56,680 nt of DNA from positions 1-56,680 of the forward strand of contig NZ_QUZZ01000019.1 of assembly GCF_003545695.1 (NCBI RefSeq), given 5' to 3'. Source of the DNA: Taibaiella helva. GTDB taxonomy: Bacteria; Bacteroidota; Bacteroidia; Chitinophagales; Chitinophagaceae. Shown one piece after another: positions 44,053 through 52,917 of this stretch. Under the pieces are notes generated by a model that saw only the letters and a program-made list of their open reading frames with translations, made no database searches and was not told where the DNA came from. Position numbers and translations under genes: made by a program. How positions within the stretch are numbered: the stretch's first letter is position 1; each line of letters opens with the position of its first letter.

Positions 44053-45219
44053 ATGATGTTTTTTGAGAACACCTCTTTGAAAGCTATGCCGGTCTTATTG
44101 TTCAGCCTGTTGGCTACAGGCATGCCGCTAATAAGCGTAGCCGGAGAAAAAAATGCTGCTGCGAGTTCCGTTCCGGTAGGAGACGGATATGATATGGTAC
44201 GTTATACCCTCGCCGGCATGCTGGTATTAATGTTGTGTGTCATTGCTATACTGGGCAATGCAGTAAGCAGCGCCGCAAAGCTCTACTGGGAACGTAAAGA
44301 AAAGGAGCGACAACGTCCTCCTTCTGCAACGACGACTGCTCTGTTGGTGCTCATCCTGTTATCGGGTATTGTATTACCAGCCCATGCCCAGGAGGCAAAA
44401 GAAGCAGTGAAAGTGCCGGGTAGCTCATTGCCGGTTGACATTACAGTTTTGCTGATCATCGTGAGCCTTGAATTTGCAGTGATCCTTGTATTGGCAAAAA
44501 TGCTTTTGCAGTTTCTCAATACCCGGGAGCAGGAGGTCAGAACAGTGAAGAAGCTGCGTTTCAAACGGCTGTTCCAGAAGCTGAATCAGACTGTTCCGGT
44601 AGAGGAAGAGCATATCCTTGATCTGCATCATGATTATGACGGTATCCGAGAGCTGGATAATAAAATACCGGCCTGGTGGCGCTATGCTTTCTATGGTACG
44701 ATCCTGTTCAGTGCCGTGTACCTGTACCGTATGTTCGTCAGCGAGGCCTTACCTGACCAGCTGCAGGAGCTGGCTGTAGCCAATAAAGAAGCCGCAATAC
44801 AAAAAGCGGAATACCTGAAAAATGCTGCCAATAATGTGGATGAGAATAATGTGGTCATGATGGGCGCTTCAGCTATAGCAGAGGGGCAGTCCTTGTTTGT
44901 CAGGAACTGCCTGGCTTGTCATGGCGATAAGGGGCAAGGGGGTGTAGGCCCCAATCTTACCGACGATTACTGGTTGCATAAGGGCGGTCTGAAAAATATT
45001 TTTTACAGCATTAAGTATGGATGGCCGGAAAAAGGCATGAAATCCTGGAAGGAAGATTTTTCACCGGTCCAGATTGCCCAATTGGCAAGCTTCGTAAGAT
45101 CGATTCAGGGCACATCACCGGCCGGAGGTAAAGAACCGCAGGGTGAGCTGTATAAAGATGATGCTGTTGTGCCCGTTACGCCCGCGGCAGGCGCTGCTGC
45201 GACTACAAACCTTAACTGA
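44053..45219 (+). CDS. ccoP: CcoP, cytochrome c subunit of cbb3 oxidase
   Basis: A 388-residue subunit with a long N-terminal extension. A signal-like helix (about 12-30), a second helix (about 50-72), a third that itself resembles a signal peptide (about 94-112, ending Ala-His-Ala-Gln-Glu) and a fourth (about 130-152) precede the canonical CcoP start, His-Asp-Tyr-Asp-Gly-Ile-Arg-Glu-Leu-Asp-Asn and Pro-Ala-Trp-Trp. The anchor helix follows. Only one heme site is present (Cys286-Leu-Ala-Cys-His), whereas proteobacterial CcoP has two; a Met-Lys-Ser-Trp supplies the likely axial ligand. A low-complexity Pro/Ala tail ends the protein. It passes electrons to CcoO. Confidence 0.93.
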   Translation: MMFFENTSLKAMPVLLFSLLATGMPLISVAGEKNAAASSVPVGDGYDMVRYTLAGMLVLMLCVIAILGNAVSSAAKLYWERKEKERQRPPSATTTALLVLILLSGIVLPAHAQEAKEAVKVPGSSLPVDITVLLIIVSLEFAVILVLAKMLLQFLNTREQEVRTVKKLRFKRLFQKLNQTVPVEEEHILDLHHDYDGIRELDNKIPAWWRYAFYGTILFSAVYLYRMFVSEALPDQLQELAVANKEAAIQKAEYLKNAANNVDENNVVMMGASAIAEGQSLFVRNCLACHGDKGQGGVGPNLTDDYWLHKGGLKNIFYSIKYGWPEKGMKSWKEDFSPVQIAQLASFVRSIQGTSPAGGKEPQGELYKDDAVVPVTPAAGAAATTNLN

Positions 45220-45220
45220 C

Positions 45221-46609
45221 ATGGATACCGAACCTTATTATTATGGAGACAAGATATCGACGGTAGATAGCAAAGGGGGACGAAGGTGGATATATGCTTT
45301 CCAGCCCCGGGGCGGATTATACCGTTACCGTACTGTGCTGAGCCTGGTTTACCTGGCGCTGTTCTTTTCTCTTCCATTCGTCAGGGTAAAAGGGGTGCCG
45401 CTTTTCCTGTTCGATTTTCCCCAGGCTACTTTTATTTTCTTTGGAAAGGTATTCCTGCCGCAGGACTTTATTTTACTGGGCGTCGGGATGCTCACCTCGC
45501 TGCTGTTCATTATTGTCTTCACCCTGGTATTCGGCAGGATCTTCTGCGGCTGGGCCTGCCCGCAAACCATTTTTATGGAAATGGTATTCCGCCGGATAGA
45601 GTACTGGATCGAGGGCCCGGCGCAAAAGCAGATGGTGGCCGACAGGAAAGAATGGAGCGTGGATCTTTATGTACGTAAAACAATAAAACATCTTGTTTTC
45701 TTTGCCTTATCCTTTCTTATAGCCAATACTTTCCTGGCTTATATCATCGGCACCGATGCATTATTCCATATCATTACGGAGCCTGTAGCTGAGCACATCG
45801 GCGGTTTTATTGCCATCTTGGGTTTTACCGCGGCCTTTTATGCCGTTTATGCTTTTGTACGGGAGATTGTTTGTACGGTCATCTGTCCTTACGGAAGACT
45901 GCAGAGTGTATTGCTGGATAAAAACTCGCTGGTCGTTGCCTACGATCATGTGCGGGGAGAGCCCAGGAGCAAGCGAAAGAAGGCAGGCAACGGCCCGACC
46001 GGGGACTGTATCGATTGTGGTATGTGCGTGCATGTATGTCCTACCGGTATTGATATCCGGGATGGCCTGCAGATGGAGTGCATCAATTGTACAGCCTGCA
46101 TCGATGCCTGTAACCTGATGATGGATAAAACGGGGCGGCCAAGACAGCTGATCCGTATTGCGAGCGAAGCCTCGATCGCAGAAGGAAGAAAGACCAGGAT
46201 CAATTACCGCACCCGGGCTTACGGAATCGTATTGGCAGCACTGCTTGTGATATTGGCCGGTCTCATTATAACCCGCGCCAAATTTGATGCTACCGTCCTT
46301 CGTGTACCGGGTCAAATATTACAGGAGAACAACGACGGGACCATTTCCAACCTGTACCGCATCAAGATCGTGAACAAGAGTATGCATCCTGAACCCTACC
46401 GCCTCGCGCTGGATGATAAGGACGCCCGCATCGAATACGTCGGCAGGCATCTTGATTCGCTCTATACCGGCAAGACAGCGGAAGAGACTTTCTTCATTAA
46501 AGTGCCCGCCCCTAAGATCCGACGGCGCAAAGAGCAATACAGATTACTGATCCTGTCGGGCGACCAGGTGGTGCAGACCAGGAAAGTAACTTTCATTGGT
46601 ACTTACTAA
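45221..46609 (+). CDS. ccoG: CcoG/FixG, polyferredoxin-type assembly protein
   Basis: A 462-residue membrane protein of the CcoG (FixG/RdxA) family. Several helices surround a first cysteine group (Phe-Cys-Gly-Trp-Ala-Cys-Pro-Gln-Thr) and Cys-Thr-Val-Ile-Cys-Pro-Tyr. A cytoplasmic ferredoxin loop carries two 4Fe-4S motifs (Cys-Ile-Asp-Cys-Gly-Met-Cys-Val-His-Val-Cys-Pro and Cys-Ile-Asn-Cys-Thr-Ala-Cys-Ile-Asp-Ala-Cys). The C-terminus is an Ig-like periplasmic domain. In known systems CcoG is a cupric reductase feeding Cu+ to cbb3 assembly. The start at 45221 is one base after the ccoP stop; the frame is open further up but only inside ccoP. Confidence 0.95.
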   Translation: MDTEPYYYGDKISTVDSKGGRRWIYAFQPRGGLYRYRTVLSLVYLALFFSLPFVRVKGVPLFLFDFPQATFIFFGKVFLPQDFILLGVGMLTSLLFIIVFTLVFGRIFCGWACPQTIFMEMVFRRIEYWIEGPAQKQMVADRKEWSVDLYVRKTIKHLVFFALSFLIANTFLAYIIGTDALFHIITEPVAEHIGGFIAILGFTAAFYAVYAFVREIVCTVICPYGRLQSVLLDKNSLVVAYDHVRGEPRSKRKKAGNGPTGDCIDCGMCVHVCPTGIDIRDGLQMECINCTACIDACNLMMDKTGRPRQLIRIASEASIAEGRKTRINYRTRAYGIVLAALLVILAGLIITRAKFDATVLRVPGQILQENNDGTISNLYRIKIVNKSMHPEPYRLALDDKDARIEYVGRHLDSLYTGKTAEETFFIKVPAPKIRRRKEQYRLLILSGDQVVQTRKVTFIGTY

Positions 46610-46625
46610 TAAAATACCGATCACA

Positions 46626-47078
46626 ATGGCAACAGGTAAATTGACCCACCCGGGAAATATAGTGCTGGCAGGCTTCGGCTTTTTCCTGCTGATGATGAGC
46701 TTCCTGGTTTATATGTCAGTAAAGCAGGAGATTCCGCTGGTGAGCGCTGATTATTATGAGCAGGAGCTGAGTTACCAGCATAAGCTGGATGCTATGAATA
46801 ATGCCAATACCTACGACAGCCGGTTTTCTGCCCGTTATGAAAAAGACCTTATTATTGTAACATTACCTGCGGTGCTGAGCCGCTCTTTGCAGAAGGGCAC
46901 CATACGTTTTTACTGCCCGGCCGATAAATCCCTGGATCGCGAAGTGCGGCTGGATGCCAGTGGAGCGGGCATCTATACCTTCAGGCGCAGCCTGTTGTCA
47001 GGTAAGACATACAAAGTCAGGTTGTCGTTTAGCGCCGATGGGAAAGACTATTATAAAGAAATGACACTGCAGCAATGA
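46626..47078 (+). CDS. ccoH: FixH/CcoH-family protein
   Basis: A 150-residue protein with one N-terminal membrane helix (about 15-35) and a periplasmic beta domain. The helix is followed by the FixH pattern Lys-Gln-Glu-Ile-Pro-Leu-Val-Ser-Ala-Asp-Tyr-Tyr-Glu-Gln-Glu-Leu. FixH/CcoH is needed for maturation and stability of cbb3 oxidase. It starts 16 bases after ccoG and overlaps the next gene by four bases (ATGA), so it is part of the same operon. An earlier in-frame start at 46596 would overlap ccoG and adds no FixH-like sequence. Confidence 0.9.
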   Translation: MATGKLTHPGNIVLAGFGFFLLMMSFLVYMSVKQEIPLVSADYYEQELSYQHKLDAMNNANTYDSRFSARYEKDLIIVTLPAVLSRSLQKGTIRFYCPADKSLDREVRLDASGAGIYTFRRSLLSGKTYKVRLSFSADGKDYYKEMTLQQ

Positions 47079-47770
47079 ATGTGGTAATACTCATATCATC
47101 CTTTATGCTCGGCCTTGGCGGAAGCCTTCATTGCCTGGGCATGTGCGGCCCCCTGGCGCTGTCCGTGCCTTTTGCCCGGGAAGGAAAAATCAGAGGGCTT
47201 CGGATTGTTGTTTATTACCTGGGCAAAGCCTTTGCTTACGGATGCCTGGGGGCATTATCAGGTTTGCTGGGCAAAGGCATTATGCTGATGAGCTGGCAGC
47301 AGGGACTCTCTATAGCAGCCGGCCTGGCGATTATATTGATGGTTTGTATACCCGCGTTGAAAGCTCCCGGTGGTAATTTCCTTTTCCGCCGGCAATTCTC
47401 GATACTCTACAACCGGTTGCAGCACAAAGCCCGGTTAAGCGATTACGGGCTACTCGGCTTCCTCAACGGAATGCTGCCCTGCGGACTGGTCTATACTGCA
47501 CTTGCAGCAGCGTTGCTGGCGGGAGGATGGGCCGGCGGCTTTACGGCCATGTTCCTCTTCGGTTTGGGTACGGTACCTGCCTTGGTTTTGCTAGTCTTGT
47601 TCCACCAGAAAATAAGTATAAAGCTGCGTCGGCGACTCAGGCCGGCTTCAGTGATCCTGTCTGTAGGCATCGGACTTCTGCTTATCCTGAGAGGTTTGAA
47701 CCTGGGCATACCTTATATAAGTCCTGAATGGAATGGAAAAACAGTGAAGCATTGCTGTTCCAGGAAATAA
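47075..47770 (+). CDS. SafE/UreH-like membrane protein of cbb3 biogenesis
   Basis: A 231-residue membrane protein with about six helices, of the sulfite exporter TauE/SafE (DsbD_2-like) family. The start holds the characteristic Gly-Gly-Ser-Leu-His-Cys-Leu-Gly-Met-Cys-Gly-Pro, a Cys-x3-Cys site in the first helix; the second half repeats the topology with Gly-Phe-Leu-Asn-Gly-Met-Leu-Pro-Cys-Gly. Related proteins sit at the end of cco operons (often called CcoH-like or SenC-linked) and are thought to move copper or thiol-redox equivalents. It is translationally coupled to ccoH. It closes the oxidase operon; no clear terminator follows. Confidence 0.9.
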   Translation: MNVVILISSFMLGLGGSLHCLGMCGPLALSVPFAREGKIRGLRIVVYYLGKAFAYGCLGALSGLLGKGIMLMSWQQGLSIAAGLAIILMVCIPALKAPGGNFLFRRQFSILYNRLQHKARLSDYGLLGFLNGMLPCGLVYTALAAALLAGGWAGGFTAMFLFGLGTVPALVLLVLFHQKISIKLRRRLRPASVILSVGIGLLLILRGLNLGIPYISPEWNGKTVKHCCSRK

Positions 47771-48201
47771 TAGTCGGTTTTAAACAATTTTGTAGAACAA
47801 AGAAATGGTTCACTTTAAAGCAGAAAGTTTCAATTGACAGGTGTGTTAAAGTAATTTATAAATGCGCCGACTGACTTAGCAGTTGTAATTATGAATTAAA
47901 CCTCATAGCCGATTTTTTCATGGATACAAACATAGATGCACAAATGCATTGCTGAGAACTGCAGATGATTTGAAGTAGCATTAAGCCAAGTCATTTGCTT
48001 CGAAGATAAAGCTTTGCCGATAACAATATGAGGCCGATATCAGCTTCTTAAAGCCACCCTGTAGCCTGCCCTTATTGTTACGCATAGAACTTGGTATGTA
48101 GATTGTGTTACCTTCTTTTTGCATAATCTATACCCCGCTTTTGCCTGATTCTATAAAATGGCGATTTAAATTGCTGCCCGAAACCAAACTCAATATTTCA
48201 A
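47771..48201. other. Intergenic region after the cco operon
   Basis: About 430 bases, AT-rich. A -7-like CAATTTTG occurs at 47785 but without an Fnr-like box at 36.5 or 58.5 bp. No gene or terminator was recognised. Confidence 0.35.
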
Positions 48202-49929
48202 ATGAGAATGTTTACATCCAAGCTGCTTCCACTGGCCAGGAAAGTATTATTGCTGGCGGGTCTTTTCATTGCTTTTTTTACTACAGTCAAAGGACAATCC
48301 ATTCCTCCAAAAATTACCATTCAAAAGATATCCGATGCCATTGAAGGAGGAACTAACGGCGTATTCAGAATTGCGTTGAACTATCCTGTTCCAGTTGCTG
48401 AAAATATTGTTATTCATTTTTCCTATACAAACACACCGCCGAATGCAACGCCTGGCACAGATTTTACGCTATTGGGTCTTAGCGGAGCCAATATGCTGAC
48501 TATCCCTGCCGGTGCTACCGAGATTTTTCTTGATGCAGATGCGGGAAATGATGGTGTTATTGAAGGACCTGAAAGTGTAGGTATAAAGCTTAATACGGCT
48601 ACTTCAATAAGTCAAACCTATTCTATAGATTCTGCCAGTGATTCAGCAACCGTATTGATTGTAGATGGTAATGCTGTTTCCAGTACACCGTTGCAGATAA
48701 TAACAGGCGCCAATGGAGCGGAACCCTCTTCTTCTGGCAGCTTCACGATAAAGCTTGCGGGCGTTGCTACCTCAGCGTGGCCAGTAAAAGTAGCCGTTTC
48801 TCTTTCCGGAACAGCGTCTGCAGGTATAGACTGCCAATCAATAGGGCAGATTACAATACCAGCCAATACGAACAGCGTACAAATACCGTTTACTGTAATT
48901 GACGATCATATCATCGAGCAAACGGAAACATTTACAATAAATATCCTTTCTGGTTCGGCAACTGACGGTGGCGGCAATGCCTTTATATTTCCTCCTGATC
49001 CCGCGAATAGTGATATTACCGTAAGCCTTACTGATAATGATAATGTTACTGCCAATAAAGTTTTGACAGTAACAAAAATAACGGATGCTGCAGAACCGGC
49101 TACTAATGGTCTTTTTTCAGTAAAGCTTCCTTCAGATTATAGATCGTCCGGTAATATTACTTTATCGTATTCTGTTACCGGCACCGCAACGCAGGGCGCC
49201 GATTATACAATGGGGACAATTAATTTACCCGCCTATCGAAATATTATTCAAGTGCCGGTTGCAGTGGTTGATAATGGGGTTGTTGAATCAACTGAGACTG
49301 TTATTTTTACTATGCTTAATGGCAGTACTGACGGCAATGGCTTTGCTTACATTCCTAATCCCGGATTTGCAGCAGATACAATAAATATAGCAGATAATGA
49401 TATACCTTTACCACTTCACCTGTTAAGCTTTACCGGAAGCATACAGGGCAACGGCAATATTTTACTGGATTGGGAAACGGCCGATGAGCAAAACACAGAC
49501 CGTTTCAAAATATTACGTAGCAATGATGGCAGCAGGTTTGAAGCCATAGGCGAGGTCCAGGCTCGTAAAACAGGCAATAACCAATACGCATTTACCGATG
49601 GGCATCCACAGCTTAGCAACTACTATCGTTTGCAAATGATAGACGCCGATGGCGCAACTACATACAGCAATACCATCCACCTGAAAAAAGGTTGGGATAA
49701 TCAGTCAACTACCGTCTATCCCAATCCATCAAAAGGCCAGGTTACCCTGATCATAGGCGATAATAAGCTACTCGGGACAAAGGCTACATTAACGGATGCT
49801 GTAGGGCGGCTATGCCAGATGATCCGTGTTACCGATCCCGAACAGGTCATTTATCTGGAAAACGATACTCCGGGAGTATATTTTTTGAACCTGGAAAATG
49901 GAGAGCATATCAGAGTGATATTGGAATAG
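48202..49929 (+). CDS. T9SS-secreted Calx-beta-type surface protein
   Basis: A 575-residue secreted protein. The signal peptide covers about residues 1-32 (Leu-rich core, Val-Lys-Gly-Gln). Three Calx-beta-like units follow (about 35-155, 158-285, 290-400), each with Thr-Asn-Gly-x-Phe-x-Ile/Val, Gly-Thr/Ala-Asp-Phe/Tyr-Thr and Ile-Glu-x-x-Glu-Thr/Ser-like segments ending in Asp-Asn-Asp; the motif implies Ca2+ binding. A fibronectin-like segment (Leu-Asp-Trp-Glu-Thr-Ala-Asp-Glu-Gln-Asn) leads to the T9SS type A sorting domain (Val-Tyr-Pro-Asn-Pro-Ser-Lys-Gly, Gly-Val-Tyr-Phe-Leu). It is probably a surface adhesin or matrix component. It is monocistronic. Confidence 0.88.
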   Translation: MRMFTSKLLPLARKVLLLAGLFIAFFTTVKGQSIPPKITIQKISDAIEGGTNGVFRIALNYPVPVAENIVIHFSYTNTPPNATPGTDFTLLGLSGANMLTIPAGATEIFLDADAGNDGVIEGPESVGIKLNTATSISQTYSIDSASDSATVLIVDGNAVSSTPLQIITGANGAEPSSSGSFTIKLAGVATSAWPVKVAVSLSGTASAGIDCQSIGQITIPANTNSVQIPFTVIDDHIIEQTETFTINILSGSATDGGGNAFIFPPDPANSDITVSLTDNDNVTANKVLTVTKITDAAEPATNGLFSVKLPSDYRSSGNITLSYSVTGTATQGADYTMGTINLPAYRNIIQVPVAVVDNGVVESTETVIFTMLNGSTDGNGFAYIPNPGFAADTINIADNDIPLPLHLLSFTGSIQGNGNILLDWETADEQNTDRFKILRSNDGSRFEAIGEVQARKTGNNQYAFTDGHPQLSNYYRLQMIDADGATTYSNTIHLKKGWDNQSTTVYPNPSKGQVTLIIGDNKLLGTKATLTDAVGRLCQMIRVTDPEQVIYLENDTPGVYFLNLENGEHIRVILE

Positions 49930-50186
49930 AGCCAGTAAAACATCGCTGTCGCTTTGTTATAAGTACACATACGCCAGCATAGTCGCATAGGCTTCTCAGC
50001 TGGAGGCGATATTTGGCTCTTCTGGTTTCATTTTTTTTATCGACTCAATTTAATGGCGAACATCTTTTTCACGGCAGCCTGCTATAGCTGATTTTCAGCA
50101 ATGCTGTTACAGACTCATGGTAATTCAAGAGGTAAGCTTATAAAACCAGCCTTAGGGCAGCGCTTTACACTCGTCCCGGCTGCCTG

Positions 50187-50543
50187 CTATTGAGACTTAA
50201 GCATTTTGATATGGTTCTTGCCCCATTTTTCCATAGGTTCAGCTACTGATTGTGTGCTCAGGCAATAAGGAGTTATTGTGTACTCAATGCGCACCGGATA
50301 ATCCGGGATGATCGTCCTGTTGATCAACCGGTTTTCTTCCAGGTGCTTGAGTTCTTTTGATAGTACCCTGTTTGTCATTTCTGGGATGGAGGCTGCAATA
50401 TCATTAAAACGCTTGTTACCACTATAGATCGATAAAATAACAGGCAACCTCCACTTGCCGCCCAGCACGAACATTGTGTCCTGGATCGCCCTGATCTTGA
50501 CACGGAAACGCTCGTTCTCTTTAATGTTTCTTTTGTCTTTCAT
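50187..50543 (-). CDS. HxlR-family transcriptional regulator
   Basis: A 118-residue winged-helix protein. The core shows Leu-Gly-Gly-Lys-Trp-Arg-Leu-Pro-Val-Ile-Leu, Arg-Phe-Asn-Asp-Ile, Met-Thr-Asn-Arg-Val-Leu-Ser-Lys-Glu-Leu-Lys and the wing Tyr-Pro-Val-Arg-Ile-Glu-Tyr, all standard for HxlR. The N-terminal cysteine used by redox/aldehyde-sensing HxlR members before the Gly-Gly-Lys-Trp motif is missing (Asp-Thr-Met-Phe), so a different signal is expected. It is divergent from an SDR gene with 85 bases between the starts, the usual arrangement for local control. Confidence 0.93.
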   Translation of the reverse strand: MKDKRNIKENERFRVKIRAIQDTMFVLGGKWRLPVILSIYSGNKRFNDIAASIPEMTNRVLSKELKHLEENRLINRTIIPDYPVRIEYTITPYCLSTQSVAEPMEKWGKNHIKMLKSQ

Positions 50544-50554
50544 TATCGCACCAG

Positions 50555-50590
50555 GTATACTTTAGGATACAGGTATCAAAGATATACTTT
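50555..50590. promoter_or_regulatory. Candidate HxlR operator
   Basis: TATACTTT occurs twice as a direct repeat (50556-50563 and 50583-50590) between the divergent HxlR and SDR starts, with a related AAAGATATAC between. A -7-like TAATTTTG for the SDR lies at 50599-50606. Assignment is by position only. Confidence 0.35.
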
Positions 50591-50628
50591 GTTCCGGTTA
50601 ATTTTGCTTTCAACAAAAGATATTTGGT

Positions 50629-51417
50629 ATGAAAACAGTTTTTATCACCGGTACGTCAACAGGCATCGGGAAAGCAACCGCGAAGTTATTTCAGGCTAAA
50701 GGCTGGCATGTAATAGCAACCATGCGTACACCTGAAAAGGAAACCGAACTGAGGAAATTGGAAAATGTTACCATTCTTCCGCTTGACGTGACCGATCTGG
50801 CACAAATAAAGGATACGGTAGCAAACGTTATGTCAACTTTTGACGTTGGCGTTGTGGTCAATAATGCAGGCTATGGCCTGTTGGGCGCTTTGGAGGAATT
50901 TACTAATGAAAACATTGTTCGGCAGGTAGAAACCAATTTTTTAGGTACTGTAAGAGTTACCCAGGCATTCATTCCCTTTTTTCGTAAATCTCAAAAGGGT
51001 TTGTTTGTGAACGTGACCTCTATTGGCGGCCATACCGGCTTCCCGTTTACAAGTATTTACAACGGTACCAAATGGGCGGTCGAAGGTTGGAGTGAGTGTC
51101 TGTCGATCGAGCTTTCGATGTTCAATGTTGGCGTGAAGACCGTAGCTCCAAGCAGCACCCATACAGAGCTATTCAGTCACAATGCCGCTGTAACTGCTTT
51201 GCCGTTTTACGAGGCGACCGAAAAGAAAATGGTTGGCATGATTAAACCCGCCTCTGCGCCTGAAGACATTGCCCGGGTAATTTTTGAGGCATCAACTGAC
51301 GGAAAAGACCAGCTGCGTTATTTTGCCGGTAAAAGTGCGCAGGCTATATACGACAGGCGCCAGGAAATCGGTGCAGAGGCGTCCATAAAAGAGATTAAAA
51401 AAAATCTATTTCAATAA
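50629..51417 (+). CDS. SDR-family oxidoreductase controlled by HxlR
   Basis: A 262-residue classical SDR. Cofactor motif Gly-Thr-Ser-Thr-Gly-Ile-Gly (8-14) is followed by an Arg after strand 2 (Thr-Met-Arg), favouring NADP(H). Asn-Asn-Ala-Gly, Ser in Val-Thr-Ser-Ile and Tyr-Asn-Gly-Thr-Lys-Trp give a complete catalytic set. The C-terminal Asp-x-Leu-Arg-Tyr-Phe-Ala-Gly pattern is typical of the group often found beside HxlR or TetR regulators and active on aldehydes or ketones. It is divergently transcribed from the regulator. The specific substrate is unknown. Confidence 0.92.
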   Translation: MKTVFITGTSTGIGKATAKLFQAKGWHVIATMRTPEKETELRKLENVTILPLDVTDLAQIKDTVANVMSTFDVGVVVNNAGYGLLGALEEFTNENIVRQVETNFLGTVRVTQAFIPFFRKSQKGLFVNVTSIGGHTGFPFTSIYNGTKWAVEGWSECLSIELSMFNVGVKTVAPSSTHTELFSHNAAVTALPFYEATEKKMVGMIKPASAPEDIARVIFEASTDGKDQLRYFAGKSAQAIYDRRQEIGAEASIKEIKKNLFQ

Positions 51418-51547
51418 TCTGTATCCCTAATAGCATTGTCGCTGATTATAAGCGGCATCCTATATTAAAGAGATGAGAACATAAATAAAAGGACGACCTC
51501 AAAGCTAACATACACGGCAGACTACCGGTTCCCGGAATAATACGATT

Positions 51548-52330
51548 TTACATCAATGCTGAACGGTACCTTTTAGCCAGCAGTCCCGTAGCCAGTGCAG
51601 GATCGATCTCCGCCAGCGTTACACCGGGCTTACCATATTCCCCATGCGCAATGCATGCGCCATCAGGGGCTATGATAGAACTGGCGGAATCAGGATATTT
51701 AAATGCGTAATTGGCGCTGGCAAAGTAGATCGTATTTTCCAGCGCGCGCATCATCATCGCTTTCTCGTAGTACGGGTTATTTTTATCTCCCCATTCTGTA
51801 AGCAATACGCCGGTAGTATCGCTGCCGGTACAGTGCGGATGAAACACGATTTGTGCGCCGTGCCGGGCGGCCCACCGCACTGATTCGGGGTAACGGAATC
51901 CTTCGTGGCAAATGGTGATACCGAACTTTACGCCATTCACTTCAAAAATATTGCGCTCTGTACCGGGAGTCCAGAAAGTATCTTCCGTAGGGTCCAGCTG
52001 GTTCTTGGCCTGGTAACCAAGCACCTCGCCGGTTGCGGAAATAACAAAGGCCACGTTTAAAACGGAAGCCCCTTCGTACCAATCCATAGGCATAATAATG
52101 GCAATAGCATTTTTGGCGGCGATTCCCTTTACCTGTTCCAATGCCTGCTGCATTCTTTCCGGCGACCGATCGCCAGGCAACCCCATCCCGGGATAGCCCG
52201 GTATATACGATTCAGGGAAACAGATAATTTCCGCCTGCTGTTTTGCAGCTTTTTCCACCAGTTGCGCTGCCTGTAATAAGCCATCCGCAACGGATACAGG
52301 AGGGAGAGGCGATGCCAATGCTATTTTCAT
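51548..52330 (-). CDS. Carbon-nitrogen hydrolase (nitrilase superfamily)
   Basis: A 260-residue nitrilase-superfamily enzyme with the complete catalytic triad: Glu40 (Cys-Phe-Pro-Glu), Lys109 (Gln-Ala-Lys-Asn-Gln-Leu-Asp-Pro) and nucleophile Cys141 (Thr-Ile-Cys-His-Glu). Length and motifs fit aliphatic amidase or N-carbamoyl-type members rather than true nitrilases, but the substrate is unknown. It is cytoplasmic with no signal peptide. It is convergent with the SDR gene and is not obviously in an operon. Confidence 0.9.
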   Translation of the reverse strand: MKIALASPLPPVSVADGLLQAAQLVEKAAKQQAEIICFPESYIPGYPGMGLPGDRSPERMQQALEQVKGIAAKNAIAIIMPMDWYEGASVLNVAFVISATGEVLGYQAKNQLDPTEDTFWTPGTERNIFEVNGVKFGITICHEGFRYPESVRWAARHGAQIVFHPHCTGSDTTGVLLTEWGDKNNPYYEKAMMMRALENTIYFASANYAFKYPDSASSIIAPDGACIAHGEYGKPGVTLAEIDPALATGLLAKRYRSALM

Positions 52331-52382
52331 AAGATGAAGATTATAACAACAAAGGTATTTAATTTGAAACAGGTGGATCTGT

Positions 52383-52410
52383 AAAGGCTGACCTAATGGC
52401 CAGCCTTTTT
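52383..52410. terminator. Hairpin terminator between thioredoxin and nitrilase genes
   Basis: Arms AAAGGCTG (52383-52390) and CAGCCTTT (52401-52408) followed by T residues on the + strand. It lies after the thioredoxin stop on the reverse strand, so it may end that transcript. Confidence 0.55.
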
Positions 52411-52509
52411 ACGATCAACGCAATGCCGTTATCCTTTTCATTCTTTTGGTGTGGGTAAAGAAGTTCCTGCGATGCTATCCCGGTACATTGACATATCCCG
52501 TTGATATCC

Positions 52510-52812
52510 CTAGGACAGATTCAAATGATTGAGCGTTGCAATAAGCTGACTGGCCTGCACGACACCTGACTGGCGCCAGAGTATCTTGCCTTCCTTAAAA
52601 AGAATGAGCGTGGGCACTCCCTGCACCTGGAACTGTGCTGCCGCAGCCGTATTGCGGTCTACATCTACTTTGATAATGGATATGCTGTCTCCTAAGGTTT
52701 TTTTTACCTGTTCCAATATGGGCGACATCATTTTGCATGGGCCGCACCAGGTCGCAAAAAAATCTACGAGCACAGGTTTGCTGCCGTTTATCAGTGTTGC
52801 AAAATGGTTCAT
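52510..52812 (-). CDS. trxA: Thioredoxin
   Basis: A 100-residue thioredoxin with the active site Trp22-Cys23-Gly-Pro-Cys26-Lys, the buried Asp (Val-Asp-Phe-Phe-Ala-Thr), and the cis-proline motif Gly-Val-Pro-Thr. No signal peptide, so cytoplasmic; it would reduce disulfides in partner proteins. It is slightly short at the N-terminus compared with E. coli TrxA. It stands alone; no Fnr-like box was found in front of it. The symbol follows the family; this genome may hold other thioredoxins. Confidence 0.92.
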   Translation of the reverse strand: MNHFATLINGSKPVLVDFFATWCGPCKMMSPILEQVKKTLGDSISIIKVDVDRNTAAAAQFQVQGVPTLILFKEGKILWRQSGVVQASQLIATLNHLNLS

Positions 52813-52917
52813 TTGTTATCCGGTTAGCGTTTCTTGTTATATTACTGCAAGATCACCCATATAGCGCCCTTTGTTTAATAACACTCCTGCTTGAAATATG
52901 TTTTGTGTATCCCGCAT

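Noticed and set aside
47785-47792. CAATTTTG promoter after the cco operon
   Set aside because: No box at either standard distance and no gene close downstream.
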